From Palsa-504 sp963756575 (GTDB lineage: Bacteria; Actinomycetota; Actinomycetes; Streptosporangiales; Streptosporangiaceae), in contig CAVWOM010000021.1 of the NCBI GenBank assembly GCA_963756575.1, forward strand, positions 1,054,001 through 1,118,000: a stretch of 64,000 bases of DNA. The letters run 5' to 3'. Below, one piece after another: positions 9,361 through 17,442 of the stretch. The notes under the pieces are model-generated. The model was not told the DNA's origin. It saw only the letters and a list, made by a program, of their open reading frames with translations, and did no database searches. Position numbers and translations under genes: made by a program. Numbering within the stretch: the first letter of the stretch is position 1; every line of letters starts with the position of its first letter.

Positions 9361-9413
9361 CTACCACCGCAATGCCACATCGATGCTGTTCTAACCACCG
9401 CAACGCCACATCG
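9361..9413. repeat. Dispersed repeat copy A (two internal 20-bp units)
   Basis: ACCACCGCAATGCCACATCG (9363-9382) recurs with one change at 9394-9413, a 31-bp period. The joining part TGTTCT plus the second unit matches the reverse complement of a segment at 24166-24192 in another long non-coding spacer. The second unit with its flank can also form a CCACCGC/GCGGTGG hairpin. Confidence 0.55.
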
Positions 9414-9665
9414 CGGTGGCAGCTGGCAGCTAGCAGACAACGCCGGCACCGGGTGACAGGCGCGAGATTCAGGCCTGGTGTGCCAAACGGGGCTGGCGGG
9501 AAGACCAAGGGCCTGGCTTACGGCAGCCGCCAGGCTCCTCACTCGAGGCGCCCCAGGTCGACCGAACATCCACCCAGGCCAGGAGCATTGACCCGATCAA
9601 ATCGCCGCACTCGCCGAGACCTGTGAGGCTAGCGTGGCCGGTGAGGCCTGAATCGCAGGGATTGA

Positions 9666-9693
9666 GGCGATACGCCCAACCGGGCATATCGCC
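9666..9693. terminator. Hairpin in the spacer
   Basis: GGCGATACGCCC (9666-9677) pairs with GGGCATATCGCC (9682-9693) with a single mismatch around loop AACC. The associated transcript is unknown, as no gene ends nearby. Confidence 0.35.
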
Positions 9694-9874
9694 GAGCCCA
9701 AGCCCGAGCCCCGAGCCCCGAGCCCGAGCCCCGAGCCCAAAACCCCGAGCCAAAGCCCCAACATCGGCCCAGCCCCGACGCCGACCCCGAGGCTCGAGTA
9801 CTGGGCCCCAACGTCGGCCCCGAGCCCCAACGCCGGCCCCGTGGCCGGCGCCATCGCGTGGCCGACGACGATCC

Positions 9875-9958
9875 GGCGCGGGAAGGGACAGACCCCCGGC
9901 GCGGGAAGGACAGACCCCCGGCGCGGGAAGGACAGACCCCCGGCGCCGGAAAGACCGG
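9875..9958. repeat. 22-23-bp tandem repeat, three copies plus a partial one
   Basis: The unit GGCGCGGGAAGGACAGACCC plus CC occurs at 9875 (with one extra G), 9898 and 9920, followed by a diverged partial copy. Non-coding. Confidence 0.75.
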
Positions 9959-10038
9959 GCAAGAAACAAGAGCCCCACACCACCCCCACCCGCAACACCC
10001 CCAGAAGGAATTGGTTTTCCCTCTCACCGCGCCACCCC

Positions 10039-10051
10039 AATCGTCACGATT
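10039..10051. promoter_or_regulatory. Perfect 13-bp palindrome, possible operator
   Basis: AATCGTCACGATT is a perfect dyad (AATCGT-C-ACGATT) at the edge where sequence composition returns to normal before the sugar ABC operon. Function inferred from symmetry and position only. Confidence 0.3.
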
Positions 10052-10121
10052 AGTAACCGCACATGCCGTTTGAGCGGGGAGCGTGTCGAGGGTGTTTCGC
10101 GTTCGTTGCCATATAGTGACT

Positions 10122-10135
10122 TGTTAGCGTTAACA
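10122..10135. promoter_or_regulatory. LacI-type operator candidate upstream of the sugar ABC operon
   Basis: TGTTAGCGTTAACA is a dyad with a CG-centred core, closely matching the TGTTAGCGCTAACA type of site bound by many actinobacterial LacI-family regulators. A degenerate second site, GTTAGCGCTGA, lies at 10453-10463. No LacI gene is in the window. The DeoR (7811) and ROK (18492) proteins are other candidate regulators. Confidence 0.4.
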
Positions 10136-10642
10136 TCTTCCCACATGTTCTTGTCTGTAATGAATCGACTACCGCAGTACTGACGAAACGCGGTTGCGTG
10201 GAGTTACCGGTGAGGCGAGATGTGGCATGGTCATGACAGTGACCGGACCGGTCCAGCCGTCTGCGGCACGAGGGGGGATGAGGCAGGCCGAAGCTCACGA
10301 CAGCGATTGCTCGTTTTGCTGAGCGGGCATGGAGCGGGCATGTATGCGTTGGTGCTGAGGCTGATATCGAAACGGGCTCGTTCGTTTATCGAGCCTGCGT
10401 GGTGCCTTGACAGGTGATCATGAACAGACTTAGCGTCAGCGGCGGTTCGCTAGTTAGCGCTGAATGGCGGTCGCATTATGACCAAGGCGCGGTCACGCTG
10501 GGCGATCCGCCGGAGCGGATGTCGGAATAAGAGTGTTCGTGTTATCTCTCTCGCGACGAAGTCGACGGGACTCGCCGCGCACGCTGCGGGCTTGGCTCGG
10601 GAGAGTATCCCGTCCCAGGGAAAATTCCACGGAGGTCCTTAG

Positions 10643-11815
10643 ATGAGGAAAAAGATCGACCCAGTAGTCGACGAAGCGATTGAGACCCTGAACATGAAGG
10701 ACGGGCCCTCGCGTCGCCGGCTGCTCGAAGGGGCCGGCCTGTTCAGCGCGACGGCGGCCGCTTCGGCGCTCATCGCGGCGTGCAGCAGCTCGTCGAGCAG
10801 CAGTGCTGGCACCTCGGGCACCGCGGCGGCCACCCAGGCCGCCGGGGGCAACTTCCCGAAGACGCCGGGGTGGAAGTTCACGTTCGTGAACCACGTCAGT
10901 GACAACTCGTTCTTCACCCCGACTCAGTACGGCATGGCGGACGCCGCCGCGATCCTCGGCATCCCGACGCCGTCCTGGACGGGCGCCCTGTCGACCCAGT
11001 CGACCGTGCCGACGATGCTGTCGTCGTTCAACGCCGCGGTCACCGCCGGCTCGCCCGGCATCGCGACCACCGTGGTCTCGGCCACGTCGTTCACCAGCCC
11101 GATCAACCAGGCGCTGAGCCAGGGCATCCCGGTCGTCACCTACAACGCGAACGGCTCCAGCTCCAACCCCACCAACGGCCTGGCCTACGTCGGCCAGGAC
11201 CTGCTGGTCTCGGGCCAGGAGGTCGGCAAGCGGCTCGCCTCGCTGATGAAGTCCGGCGACACGGCGGTCGGCTTCATCGCCCAGCCGGGTTCGCTGAACA
11301 TCCAGCCGCGCATGGACGGCGCCGCGCAGGCTCTGCAGGCGGCGGGCATGAAGGTCATGTTCGGCAACAAGGGCGTCGACACGGGCGCCAGCGCCACCCA
11401 GGAAGCCCAGGTCCTGCCGCAGTTCCTGCAGTCGCACGGGTCCAGCCTCCAGGGTGTCTTCGCGGTCGACGGCGGCTCCACCGCGCTGCTCGGCACCTCG
11501 CTGCAGAAGTACAGCCTCGTCGGCAAGGTGCACGCCGGCGGCTTCGACCTGGAGCCGCAGACCCTGACCGCGATCAAGGCGGGCCAGGTCGACTTCACCA
11601 TCGACCAGTCGCCGTACCTGCAGGGCTTCCTGCCCACGCTGTACCTCTACCTGTTCAACCTCTCCGGCGGCCTGGTCTCCCCGCCGGCCACGGACACCGG
11701 CCTGAAGTTCGTGACCAAGAGCAACGCGGACCCGTACACCGCCACGCCCACCCGGTTCGAGGGCTCGACCAAGAACCAGGTGTACATCAAGCACTCCGGC
11801 GCGATCTCCGTCTGA
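10643..11815 (+). CDS. Sugar ABC transporter substrate-binding lipoprotein
   Basis: A 390-residue extracytoplasmic binding protein of the ribose/galactose-type (Peripla_BP_4) fold. A twin-arginine stretch SRRRLLEGAGLF precedes a lipobox ALIAAC, so export by Tat and lipid anchoring are likely. A Ser/Thr/Ala linker follows. The two-lobed domain includes PVVTYNANGS and GVFAVDGGSTALLG hinge-type segments and a C-terminal VDFTIDQSPYLQGFLPTLYL. The leader CGGAGGT is well placed before ATG 10643. First gene of a three-gene importer. The exact sugar is not readable from sequence. Confidence 0.88.
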   Translation: MRKKIDPVVDEAIETLNMKDGPSRRRLLEGAGLFSATAAASALIAACSSSSSSSAGTSGTAAATQAAGGNFPKTPGWKFTFVNHVSDNSFFTPTQYGMADAAAILGIPTPSWTGALSTQSTVPTMLSSFNAAVTAGSPGIATTVVSATSFTSPINQALSQGIPVVTYNANGSSSNPTNGLAYVGQDLLVSGQEVGKRLASLMKSGDTAVGFIAQPGSLNIQPRMDGAAQALQAAGMKVMFGNKGVDTGASATQEAQVLPQFLQSHGSSLQGVFAVDGGSTALLGTSLQKYSLVGKVHAGGFDLEPQTLTAIKAGQVDFTIDQSPYLQGFLPTLYLYLFNLSGGLVSPPATDTGLKFVTKSNADPYTATPTRFEGSTKNQVYIKHSGAISV

Positions 11816-11850
11816 CCGGCGATCCGCGTCACGCTGCATAGTGCCAGGCC

Positions 11851-11891
11851 CGCGGCGGTCCACCCGGCTGGAAGCCCGGTGGACCGCCGCG
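11851..11891 (+). terminator. Intercistronic hairpin after the binding-protein gene
   Basis: A perfect 14-bp stem, CGCGGCGGTCCACC (11851-11864) with GGTGGACCGCCGCG (11878-11891), sits 35 bases after the lipoprotein stop and before the permease. Such structures in ABC operons usually stabilise or partly terminate the message so that binding protein exceeds permease. Confidence 0.65.
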
Positions 11892-11945
11892 TACCGTGGG
11901 TATGACCCCAGAAAACATCCATCGGGCGAGATTCGCAGAATAGGG

Positions 11946-13001
11946 ATGAGCGACGTGAGCGACAGTGCTGAGCGCAGCCCGGATACCGTCGGCGCCGGCA
12001 ACCAGCCAGCGAGAGGCCCCAGTCCTCTCAACATCGCGACCGCTGTCTTCCTGAAGCAGCGCGAAGCCAGCATCCTGCTCATCGCCATCATCTTGTTCAT
12101 CTACTTCGCGACCTCCACGCACGCCTTCTTCAGCCACGGCAGCTTCGTCAACATCGCCCAGTACATGGCGCCGTACGTGATCATCGGCATCGGGCTGGTG
12201 CTGCTCATGGTCTGCGGCGAGATCGACCTGTCGGTCGGGTTCGTCTGGCTGCTGGCGCCGTACGTGATGCACTTCTTCGTCGACTCCGGCTTGCCCACCT
12301 TCCTGGCCATCGTGGTCACGGTGCTGCTGCTGTCGATCGTCGGCTTCGTCAACGGCTTCGTCACCACCGTGTTCGGCGTCCCGTCGCTGATCACCACGCT
12401 CGGCACCGGGTACATCGTCTTCGGCTACGCGCTCACGGTCTCCTCGGCGCAGCAGATCAACATCCCCACCCAGTCGGTCGGCCTCGGCCACTGGTTCGGC
12501 GCCGAAGCCTGGTCCGAGATCATCTGGGCCACCGGCCTGGTGCTGCTCTTCCACGTCCTGCTGACCAGGACCCGCTGGGGCCTGTACACGGTCTCGGTCG
12601 GCGGCAACCTGCTCGGCGCGCGGGAAGCCGGGATCAAGGTCAACCGGATCAAGATCGGCAACTTCATGATGGCGAGCTCGCTCAGCGCGCTGGCCGGGAT
12701 CCTGGAAGCCTTCAAGAACAACATCATCGACCCCAGCGCCGGGAACCTCGCGGTGCTGCTCGTCGCCCTGGCCGGGGTGGTCATCGGCGGCACGGCCATG
12801 CAGGGCGGCTCGGGCACCATGATCGGGCTGTGGCTGGGCATGCTCGTCCTCGGCGAACTCCAGGACGGCTTCAACCTGCGCGGTATCAGTTCGAACAAGT
12901 ACCAGATCATCCTGGGGGCGGCGATCCTCGTGGCGATGGTCGCGAACACCTACCTCACCCGGCTGCGGAGCGCCGGCCGACTGGGCGGAGCCAGGAAATG
13001 A
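11946..13001 (+). CDS. Sugar ABC transporter permease (RbsC-like)
   Basis: A 351-residue inner-membrane permease of the BPD_transp_2 family, with about eight to ten hydrophobic helices from residue 39 onward. The conserved GEIDLSVG segment after helix 3 and the coupling-type ARAGIKV-like loop (REAGIKVNRIKI) are present. ATG 11946 is chosen over an earlier in-frame start because the latter would read through the 11851-11891 hairpin. The stop overlaps the ATPase start (ATGA). Forms the channel with the lipoprotein and ATPase on either side. Confidence 0.9.
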   Translation: MSDVSDSAERSPDTVGAGNQPARGPSPLNIATAVFLKQREASILLIAIILFIYFATSTHAFFSHGSFVNIAQYMAPYVIIGIGLVLLMVCGEIDLSVGFVWLLAPYVMHFFVDSGLPTFLAIVVTVLLLSIVGFVNGFVTTVFGVPSLITTLGTGYIVFGYALTVSSAQQINIPTQSVGLGHWFGAEAWSEIIWATGLVLLFHVLLTRTRWGLYTVSVGGNLLGAREAGIKVNRIKIGNFMMASSLSALAGILEAFKNNIIDPSAGNLAVLLVALAGVVIGGTAMQGGSGTMIGLWLGMLVLGELQDGFNLRGISSNKYQIILGAAILVAMVANTYLTRLRSAGRLGGARK

Positions 13002-13813
13002 CCTCTGACGAACTAGGCGCGGTCAGCCTCGACCCGTCCGGGTCGCACGACGACATCCTGCGGTGCGAGCACATCGCCAAGCGCTACGGCGCGGTCACGG
13101 CGCTGGTCGACGTGAACCTGCGGCTGGAGCGCGGCGAGGTGCTCGGGCTGATCGGCGACAACGGCGCGGGCAAGTCCACCCTGCTCAAGACCATCTGCGG
13201 CTTTCAGTTGCCGACCAGCGGGCGGATCTTGCTCAACGGCGAGGAGACGCACTTCACCTCGGTGACCCAGGCCCGCGCGGCCGGCATCGACATCGTGTAC
13301 CAGGACCTCGCGCTGGTCAACCAGCTCACCGTGTACCAGAACATGTTTCTCAACCGGGAGATGGTGCGCTGGCCGCTGCTGCGCAACCGGGCGATGCGCA
13401 AGCAGGCCAAGGAGCAGCTGGACTCCATCGGGATCAGCACCCTGAAGTCGGTCGACCTCGAGGTGGCCAGCTTGTCCGGCGGCCAGCGGCAGGCCATCGC
13501 GGTGGCCCGCTCGGTGTTCTCCAACGCCAAGGTCCTGCTGCTCGACGAGCCGCTGGCGGCCATGGGCGTCAAGGAAGGCGCGGCCATCCTCGACCTCGTG
13601 CGCGACCTCAAGGACCAGGGCATCTCGATCATCATCATCGCGCACAACTACGGCCAGGTGTTCCCGGTCTGCGACCGGGTGAACCTGCTGCAGGGCGGCA
13701 AGATCACCTTCGACAAGTACAGCCGGGACACCTCGGTCGAGGAGCTGACCGAGATCGTCGTGGCCGAGTACCGCAAGGCGCTCGAGGAGCGCCACCGCCG
13801 CAGCGCGTCCTGA
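12998..13813 (+). CDS. Sugar ABC transporter ATPase, single nucleotide-binding domain
   Basis: A 271-residue ATPase. Walker A GDNGAGKST (about residue 57), Q-loop VYQDLALV, signature LSGGQRQ and Walker B VLLLDEP are all intact, with H-loop IIIAHN. It begins inside the permease stop (ATGA), indicating translational coupling. Importers of this family commonly use a fused double-ATPase (RbsA type, about 500 residues). This one is a single domain, so it should act as a homodimer, as in FrcA-type systems. Confidence 0.92.
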   Translation: MTSDELGAVSLDPSGSHDDILRCEHIAKRYGAVTALVDVNLRLERGEVLGLIGDNGAGKSTLLKTICGFQLPTSGRILLNGEETHFTSVTQARAAGIDIVYQDLALVNQLTVYQNMFLNREMVRWPLLRNRAMRKQAKEQLDSIGISTLKSVDLEVASLSGGQRQAIAVARSVFSNAKVLLLDEPLAAMGVKEGAAILDLVRDLKDQGISIIIIAHNYGQVFPVCDRVNLLQGGKITFDKYSRDTSVEELTEIVVAEYRKALEERHRRSAS

Positions 13814-13873
13814 TCATTACCGGTGCCTGACGGCGCGTCACCTGGCCGGCCCGGACACCGGACCAGGTCGGGC

Positions 13874-15541
13874 ATGATGGGGTACATGTCGATCTCACGC
13901 GTGGCCGTCCGCCGGGCTACCGGAGTACGATCGGGCCGAACGAGTTGGCTAACCGCCATCCTGACGGCCACCGCGCTCCTCGGCCTCAGCGCCTGCTCGG
14001 CGGGTGCCTCGTCGTCGAGTCAGGCCACGCCGCCCGCTAGCAGCACCCAGTCGGGCGGCGCTGGTACTGGTGGCTCGGCGGTCGGCCGCGCGCCCCAGGC
14101 GACCGGCCCCGTGGTCCCGGCCCGCAGCACGCTGAAGTGGCATGCCTGCTCCGGCCAGCTCGCCCAGGCCGGCGTGCCCAAGTGTGCCATGCTGAGCGTC
14201 CCGGCTGACTACGCCAAGCCCGGCGGCCGCCACATCTCGCTGGCCCTGGATATGGTCCCGGCCACCGCGCCGAAGAGCCAGCAGCAGGGTGTGCTGCTGG
14301 TCAACCCGGGTGGCCCCGGCGGCGACGGGCTGCCCCTCGCGGCCGAGGTGGCGCAGGGCCTCAGTCCCAGCGTGGCCGCCGAGTACGACATCGTCGGCTT
14401 CGACCCGCGCGGCGTGGGATCCTCGGTGCCCGCCCTCAGCTGCGATAGCGGCTTCTTCTCCGGCGTGCGTCCGGACTACATCCCCGCCAGCGGCGCCGCC
14501 GAGCAGGTGCTCATCAACCGGGCCAAAACGTATGCCGCCGATTGCGAGCAGAAGTTCGGCTGGCTGCTGCCCTATATGACGTCCGCCGACACGGCCCGCG
14601 ATATGGACTCGATCCGCGCCGCGTTCGGCGTGGGGGAAATCAACTATTATGCGTTCTCCTATGGCACTTATATGGGCCAGGTTTACGCCACCCTTTTCCC
14701 GGACCGGGTGCGGCGAATGGTCCTGGATAGCGTCGTCGATCCCACCGGGGTCTGGTATGCCGATAATGTCCAGCAGGATTACGCTTTCCAGGGGCGCATG
14801 GACGCATTTTTCGCCTGGACGGCCAAATACGACGGAACATATCATCTCGGCGGCACCGCCGCGCAGGTGCAAAAAGCCTGGTACCGGGCCCGTAACCGCC
14901 TGCTCGCGCATCCGGTCGGCGGGACCATCGGGGCCGATGAATTCGACGACACCTTCCTGCAGGGCGGCTACCTCGACCAGCTCTGGCCCGGCCTGGCCCA
15001 GGCGCTGTCGTCCTACCTGAACGACGGGCAGCCCGCGGACCTGGTCGCCCAGTACCAGGCGAACGGCGTGCAAGGCGAGAACGAGTTCGCCGTCTATAAC
15101 GCGGTGCAGTGCGCGGACGTGAACTGGCCGCGTAGCTTCTCGTTCTGGACCTCGGACACCGAACGGGTCTACGCCAAGGCCCCGTTCCAGGCCTGGGACA
15201 ACGCCTGGTTCAACGCTTCGTGCGCGTTCTGGCCGGTCAAGGGGCCGGCCAAGCCGCTGCAGATCAAGGGAGCGGGGCTGCCCGGCATCCTCATGCTGCA
15301 GGGCACGCTGGACCCGGCCACCCCGTACACGGGCGCCCAGAACGCGCACAAGCTGCTGCCGTCCGCGCGGATGGTCGTGGTCGAGGGCGGGGGCAACCAC
15401 GGGCAGTCCATGGAGCAGCCGTCGAACTCCTGCGTGCAGGGTTACCTCAACGCCTACCTGAGCACCGGCGCCCTGCCCTCGGCGCCGGGCCTGGTCAACG
15501 CGAAATGCCCGGCCGTGGCCGCGCCGACGCCGGCGGCCTGA
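13874..15541 (+). CDS. Secreted alpha/beta-hydrolase of the TAP family (tripeptidyl-peptidase-like lipoprotein)
   Basis: A 555-residue exported hydrolase. The signal sequence ends in a lipobox LGLSAC, then a Ser/Gly linker. The alpha/beta-hydrolase fold has oxyanion segment LLVNPGGPGG, DPRGVGSS, the nucleophile Ser in AFSYGTYMG, the acid Asp in QGTLDPATP and His in GGGNHGQS. The C-terminal TAP-like domain is complete. Homologues release N-terminal tripeptides or act as esterases. ATG 13874 (next ATG 13886) fits the signal peptide. The stretch 14560-14880 has noticeably more A/T-ending codons than the flanks. Confidence 0.85.
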   Translation: MMGYMSISRVAVRRATGVRSGRTSWLTAILTATALLGLSACSAGASSSSQATPPASSTQSGGAGTGGSAVGRAPQATGPVVPARSTLKWHACSGQLAQAGVPKCAMLSVPADYAKPGGRHISLALDMVPATAPKSQQQGVLLVNPGGPGGDGLPLAAEVAQGLSPSVAAEYDIVGFDPRGVGSSVPALSCDSGFFSGVRPDYIPASGAAEQVLINRAKTYAADCEQKFGWLLPYMTSADTARDMDSIRAAFGVGEINYYAFSYGTYMGQVYATLFPDRVRRMVLDSVVDPTGVWYADNVQQDYAFQGRMDAFFAWTAKYDGTYHLGGTAAQVQKAWYRARNRLLAHPVGGTIGADEFDDTFLQGGYLDQLWPGLAQALSSYLNDGQPADLVAQYQANGVQGENEFAVYNAVQCADVNWPRSFSFWTSDTERVYAKAPFQAWDNAWFNASCAFWPVKGPAKPLQIKGAGLPGILMLQGTLDPATPYTGAQNAHKLLPSARMVVVEGGGNHGQSMEQPSNSCVQGYLNAYLSTGALPSAPGLVNAKCPAVAAPTPAA

Positions 15542-15643
15542 CCTGGGTGCGGGCGACGAGCGCGCGGCACCGAATGCGAACACGTGCGACCGGACGGCCA
15601 CGGTGAGAATTTTCTGTGCGATTGCCCCGTGTAGGCTGGGGCT

Positions 15644-16500
15644 ATGTTGCGGGTGAAGCCGCCGTGGTCCGCCTCGGTCCGCCTCCTCGATGAGCGAGAT
15701 CGCGCCGCCGTGCTCGCCATCTGCGACCGCGATCCGGTGGCGAACGTCTTCGTCGCTTCGCGGGTCCGTGCCCTCGGCCTCGAGCCCGGCCGGCTCGGCG
15801 CGCAGATGTGGGGGCATGTCCCGGGCGGGCGGCTGGAGTCGCTCTGCTACTCCGGTGCCAACCTGGTTCCCGTCGCCGCCACTCCCGACGCCGTGGTGGC
15901 GTTCGCGGACCGCGCGCTGCGGCAGGGCCGCCGGTGCTCGTCCGTGGTCGGCGCGGCCACCGAGGTCCAGGCGCTGTGGGGCCTGCTGCGGCCGCACTGG
16001 GGCCGGCCCGGGAGGTCCGCCCCGTCCAGCCGCTCATGGTCACGCCGGGACCGCCGCTGGTGCCGCCGGACCCGCTGGTCCGGCGGGTCAGGCCCGACGA
16101 GATCGACATTCTCTGGCCTGCCTGCGTGGCCATGTTCACCGAAGAGGTCGGCGTCTCGCCGACGGCCGGCGACGGCGGCGCGTCCTACCGGGCCCGGCTG
16201 GAGCAGCTCATCCGCGGTGGCCGGGCCTTCGCCCGGATCGAGCACGGCCAGGTGATCTTCAAGGCCGAGATCGGCGCGGTCACCCCGCAGGTCTGCCAGG
16301 TGCAAGGCGTATGGGTCCGCCCCCAGTCCCGCGGCCAGGGCCTGGCCGCCCCGGGCATGGCCGCCGTCGTAGTCGAGGCGGCCCGCTCGATCGCCCCGCT
16401 GGTCTCGCTCTACGTCAACGACTTCAACGCCCCCGCCCGGGCCGCCTACCGCCGAGTCGGCTTCACCGAAGCCGGCCGCCTGATGTCAGTCCTGTTCTAA
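15644..16500 (+). CDS. DUF4081/GNAT acetyltransferase, interrupted by one frameshift
   Basis: A protein of two halves. The N-terminal DUF4081 part (15644 to about 16004) has DRDPVANVFVASRV and GRRCSSVVG. The C-terminal GNAT domain (about 16005-16500) has acetyl-CoA-binding VWVRPQSRGQGLAAPG and YVNDFNAPARAAYRRVGF. The halves lie in different frames. Restoring one C in the GGCCGGCCCGG run near 16004 would give W-G-P-A-R-E-V-R-P, the expected join, so a single-base deletion or sequencing error is likely. Homologues sit near ispG in other actinomycetes. Substrate unknown. Confidence 0.78.
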
Positions 16501-16556
16501 CCCCAGCGCCCCGCCCCCCGACCTCACCAACCTCCCTGGCCCCACCCGCACCAGAT

Positions 16557-16624
16557 CGGTTCAATGGTTGTGGCAACCTGCCCGATAGGGCCATTAGAGT
16601 GCCACAACCATTGGTTTCCAATGG
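16557..16624. repeat. Dispersed hairpin element, copy 1
   Basis: CGGTTCAATGGTTGTGGCAA opens the element. Arms CAATGGTTGTGGCA (16562-16575) and TGCCACAACCATTG (16600-16613) are perfect 14-bp complements separated by 24 bases. The core holds a second stem GCCC-GATA-GGGC. An overlapping small dyad CCATTGG-TTT-CCAATGG follows (16608-16624). The same arms with the same 24-base spacing occur at 63669-63720. It lies between the convergent GNAT and MarR genes, so a shared terminator role is possible. Confidence 0.85.
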
Positions 16625-16660
16625 CGGTGCACCAAGGGGCGCCGAGCTGCGGCACGCGCC

Positions 16661-17140
16661 CTAGTCGCGGTCGCGGATCTTGCGGAGGTACTCGACGATG
16701 GGGCCGAACGCGTCCTTGATCTCTTCGAGCTGGCGGGGGGAGAGGCGGTCGATGAAATGCCGCCGGACGTGCTCGACGTGGTCCGGTGCGACCCGCTGGA
16801 TGGTCGCCGCGCCCTCGGGGGTCAGCACCGCGAACGTGCCCCGCTTGTCGCCCTCGCACTCGTCGCGCCGGACCAGGCCGCGCTTCTCCATCCGCGAGAT
16901 CTGATGGGATAGCCGGCTCCGCGACTGGCTGGTGGCGTCGGCGAGCTCGGTCATCCGCAGCCGCTGGTCCGGGGCCTCGGTCAGCTCGACCAAGATCTCG
17001 TAGTCGTGCCCGTTCAGCCCGTGCGCGCTCAGGTCGCGATCGAGCTGACGCAGGAGCAACTGGGACAAGTTGACGGTGGCGCGCCACGCCTGCTGCTCGT
17101 CAGGGCTCAGCCAGCGTGGCTCTCCATCGGTCCCGGGCAT
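16661..17140 (-). CDS. MarR-family transcriptional regulator
   Basis: A 159-residue winged-helix regulator. The central HTH (about residues 62-85) reads MTELADATSQSRSRLSHQIS, followed by the wing MEKRGLVRRDECEGDKRGTF. The flanking helices form the dimer interface. The start is ATG at 17140 with no Shine-Dalgarno. A TAGATT -10 hexamer ends 6 bases before it, suggesting a leaderless message. A dyad over the promoter implies autoregulation. Ligand and further targets are unknown. Confidence 0.88.
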   Translation of the reverse strand: MPGTDGEPRWLSPDEQQAWRATVNLSQLLLRQLDRDLSAHGLNGHDYEILVELTEAPDQRLRMTELADATSQSRSRLSHQISRMEKRGLVRRDECEGDKRGTFAVLTPEGAATIQRVAPDHVEHVRRHFIDRLSPRQLEEIKDAFGPIVEYLRKIRDRD

Positions 17141-17141
17141 A

Positions 17142-17159
17142 ACACGAATCTACCCGTGT
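17142..17159 (-). promoter_or_regulatory. Leaderless promoter and dyad of the MarR gene
   Basis: On the minus strand TAGATT (17152-17147) is followed by six bases and then ATG 17140, the spacing of a leaderless transcript. ACACG (17142-17146) and CGTGT (17155-17159) flank the hexamer as an inverted repeat, a typical place for MarR autorepression. Confidence 0.5.
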
Positions 17160-17179
17160 CGCGCCTTTCGGGCGACAGT

Positions 17180-17233
17180 GTTTTACCTGGCTGGGCCGAT
17201 AGCGGAGTTTTACCTGGCTGGGCTGATAGCGGA
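17180..17233. repeat. 27-bp tandem duplication
   Basis: GTTTTACCTGGCTGGGCCGA plus TAGCGGA occurs at 17180-17206 and again at 17207-17233 with one C-to-T change. It is in the 302-bp spacer between the divergent MarR gene and the next gene. Beyond this and the MarR promoter I see nothing else in the spacer. Confidence 0.85.
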
Positions 17234-17442
17234 ATCCGCCGGACGCTGGCCGCTCCGGTCACCGGCGCCGCGCTTGCCTGTCCGCCCTACCGCCTCGACC
17301 CCGCCGCGAAGGCGGGCATACCATAGCTGGCAATATCGCGCTTAGTTCTCAGCCCCAGCCAGACGGCATAACCGAACCTGCCCCAGCAGAACCCGGCACA
17401 AAGAAAACCAGAGCAGCGAAAGAAAACGGTACAGAGAAACCC

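Larger units (their letters stand above)
8627..10642. other. 2-kb non-coding, repeat-rich spacer
   Basis: No credible gene. Open frames here are low-complexity Pro/Ser/Arg translations without leaders. Contents in order: tandem dyads (8891-8938), C-rich cytosine-run repeats (9119-9330), a dispersed repeat (9361-9413), a hairpin (9666-9693), short CGAGCC-type runs (9693-9830), a 22-bp tandem array (9875-9958), then a compositionally normal promoter-like region from about 10020 with a palindrome and a LacI-type site before the ABC operon. Confidence 0.6.

Noticed and set aside
8627..10642. Protein genes in the 2-kb spacer
   Set aside because: All open frames are Pro/Ser/Arg low-complexity translations of repeats, in competing frames on both strands.
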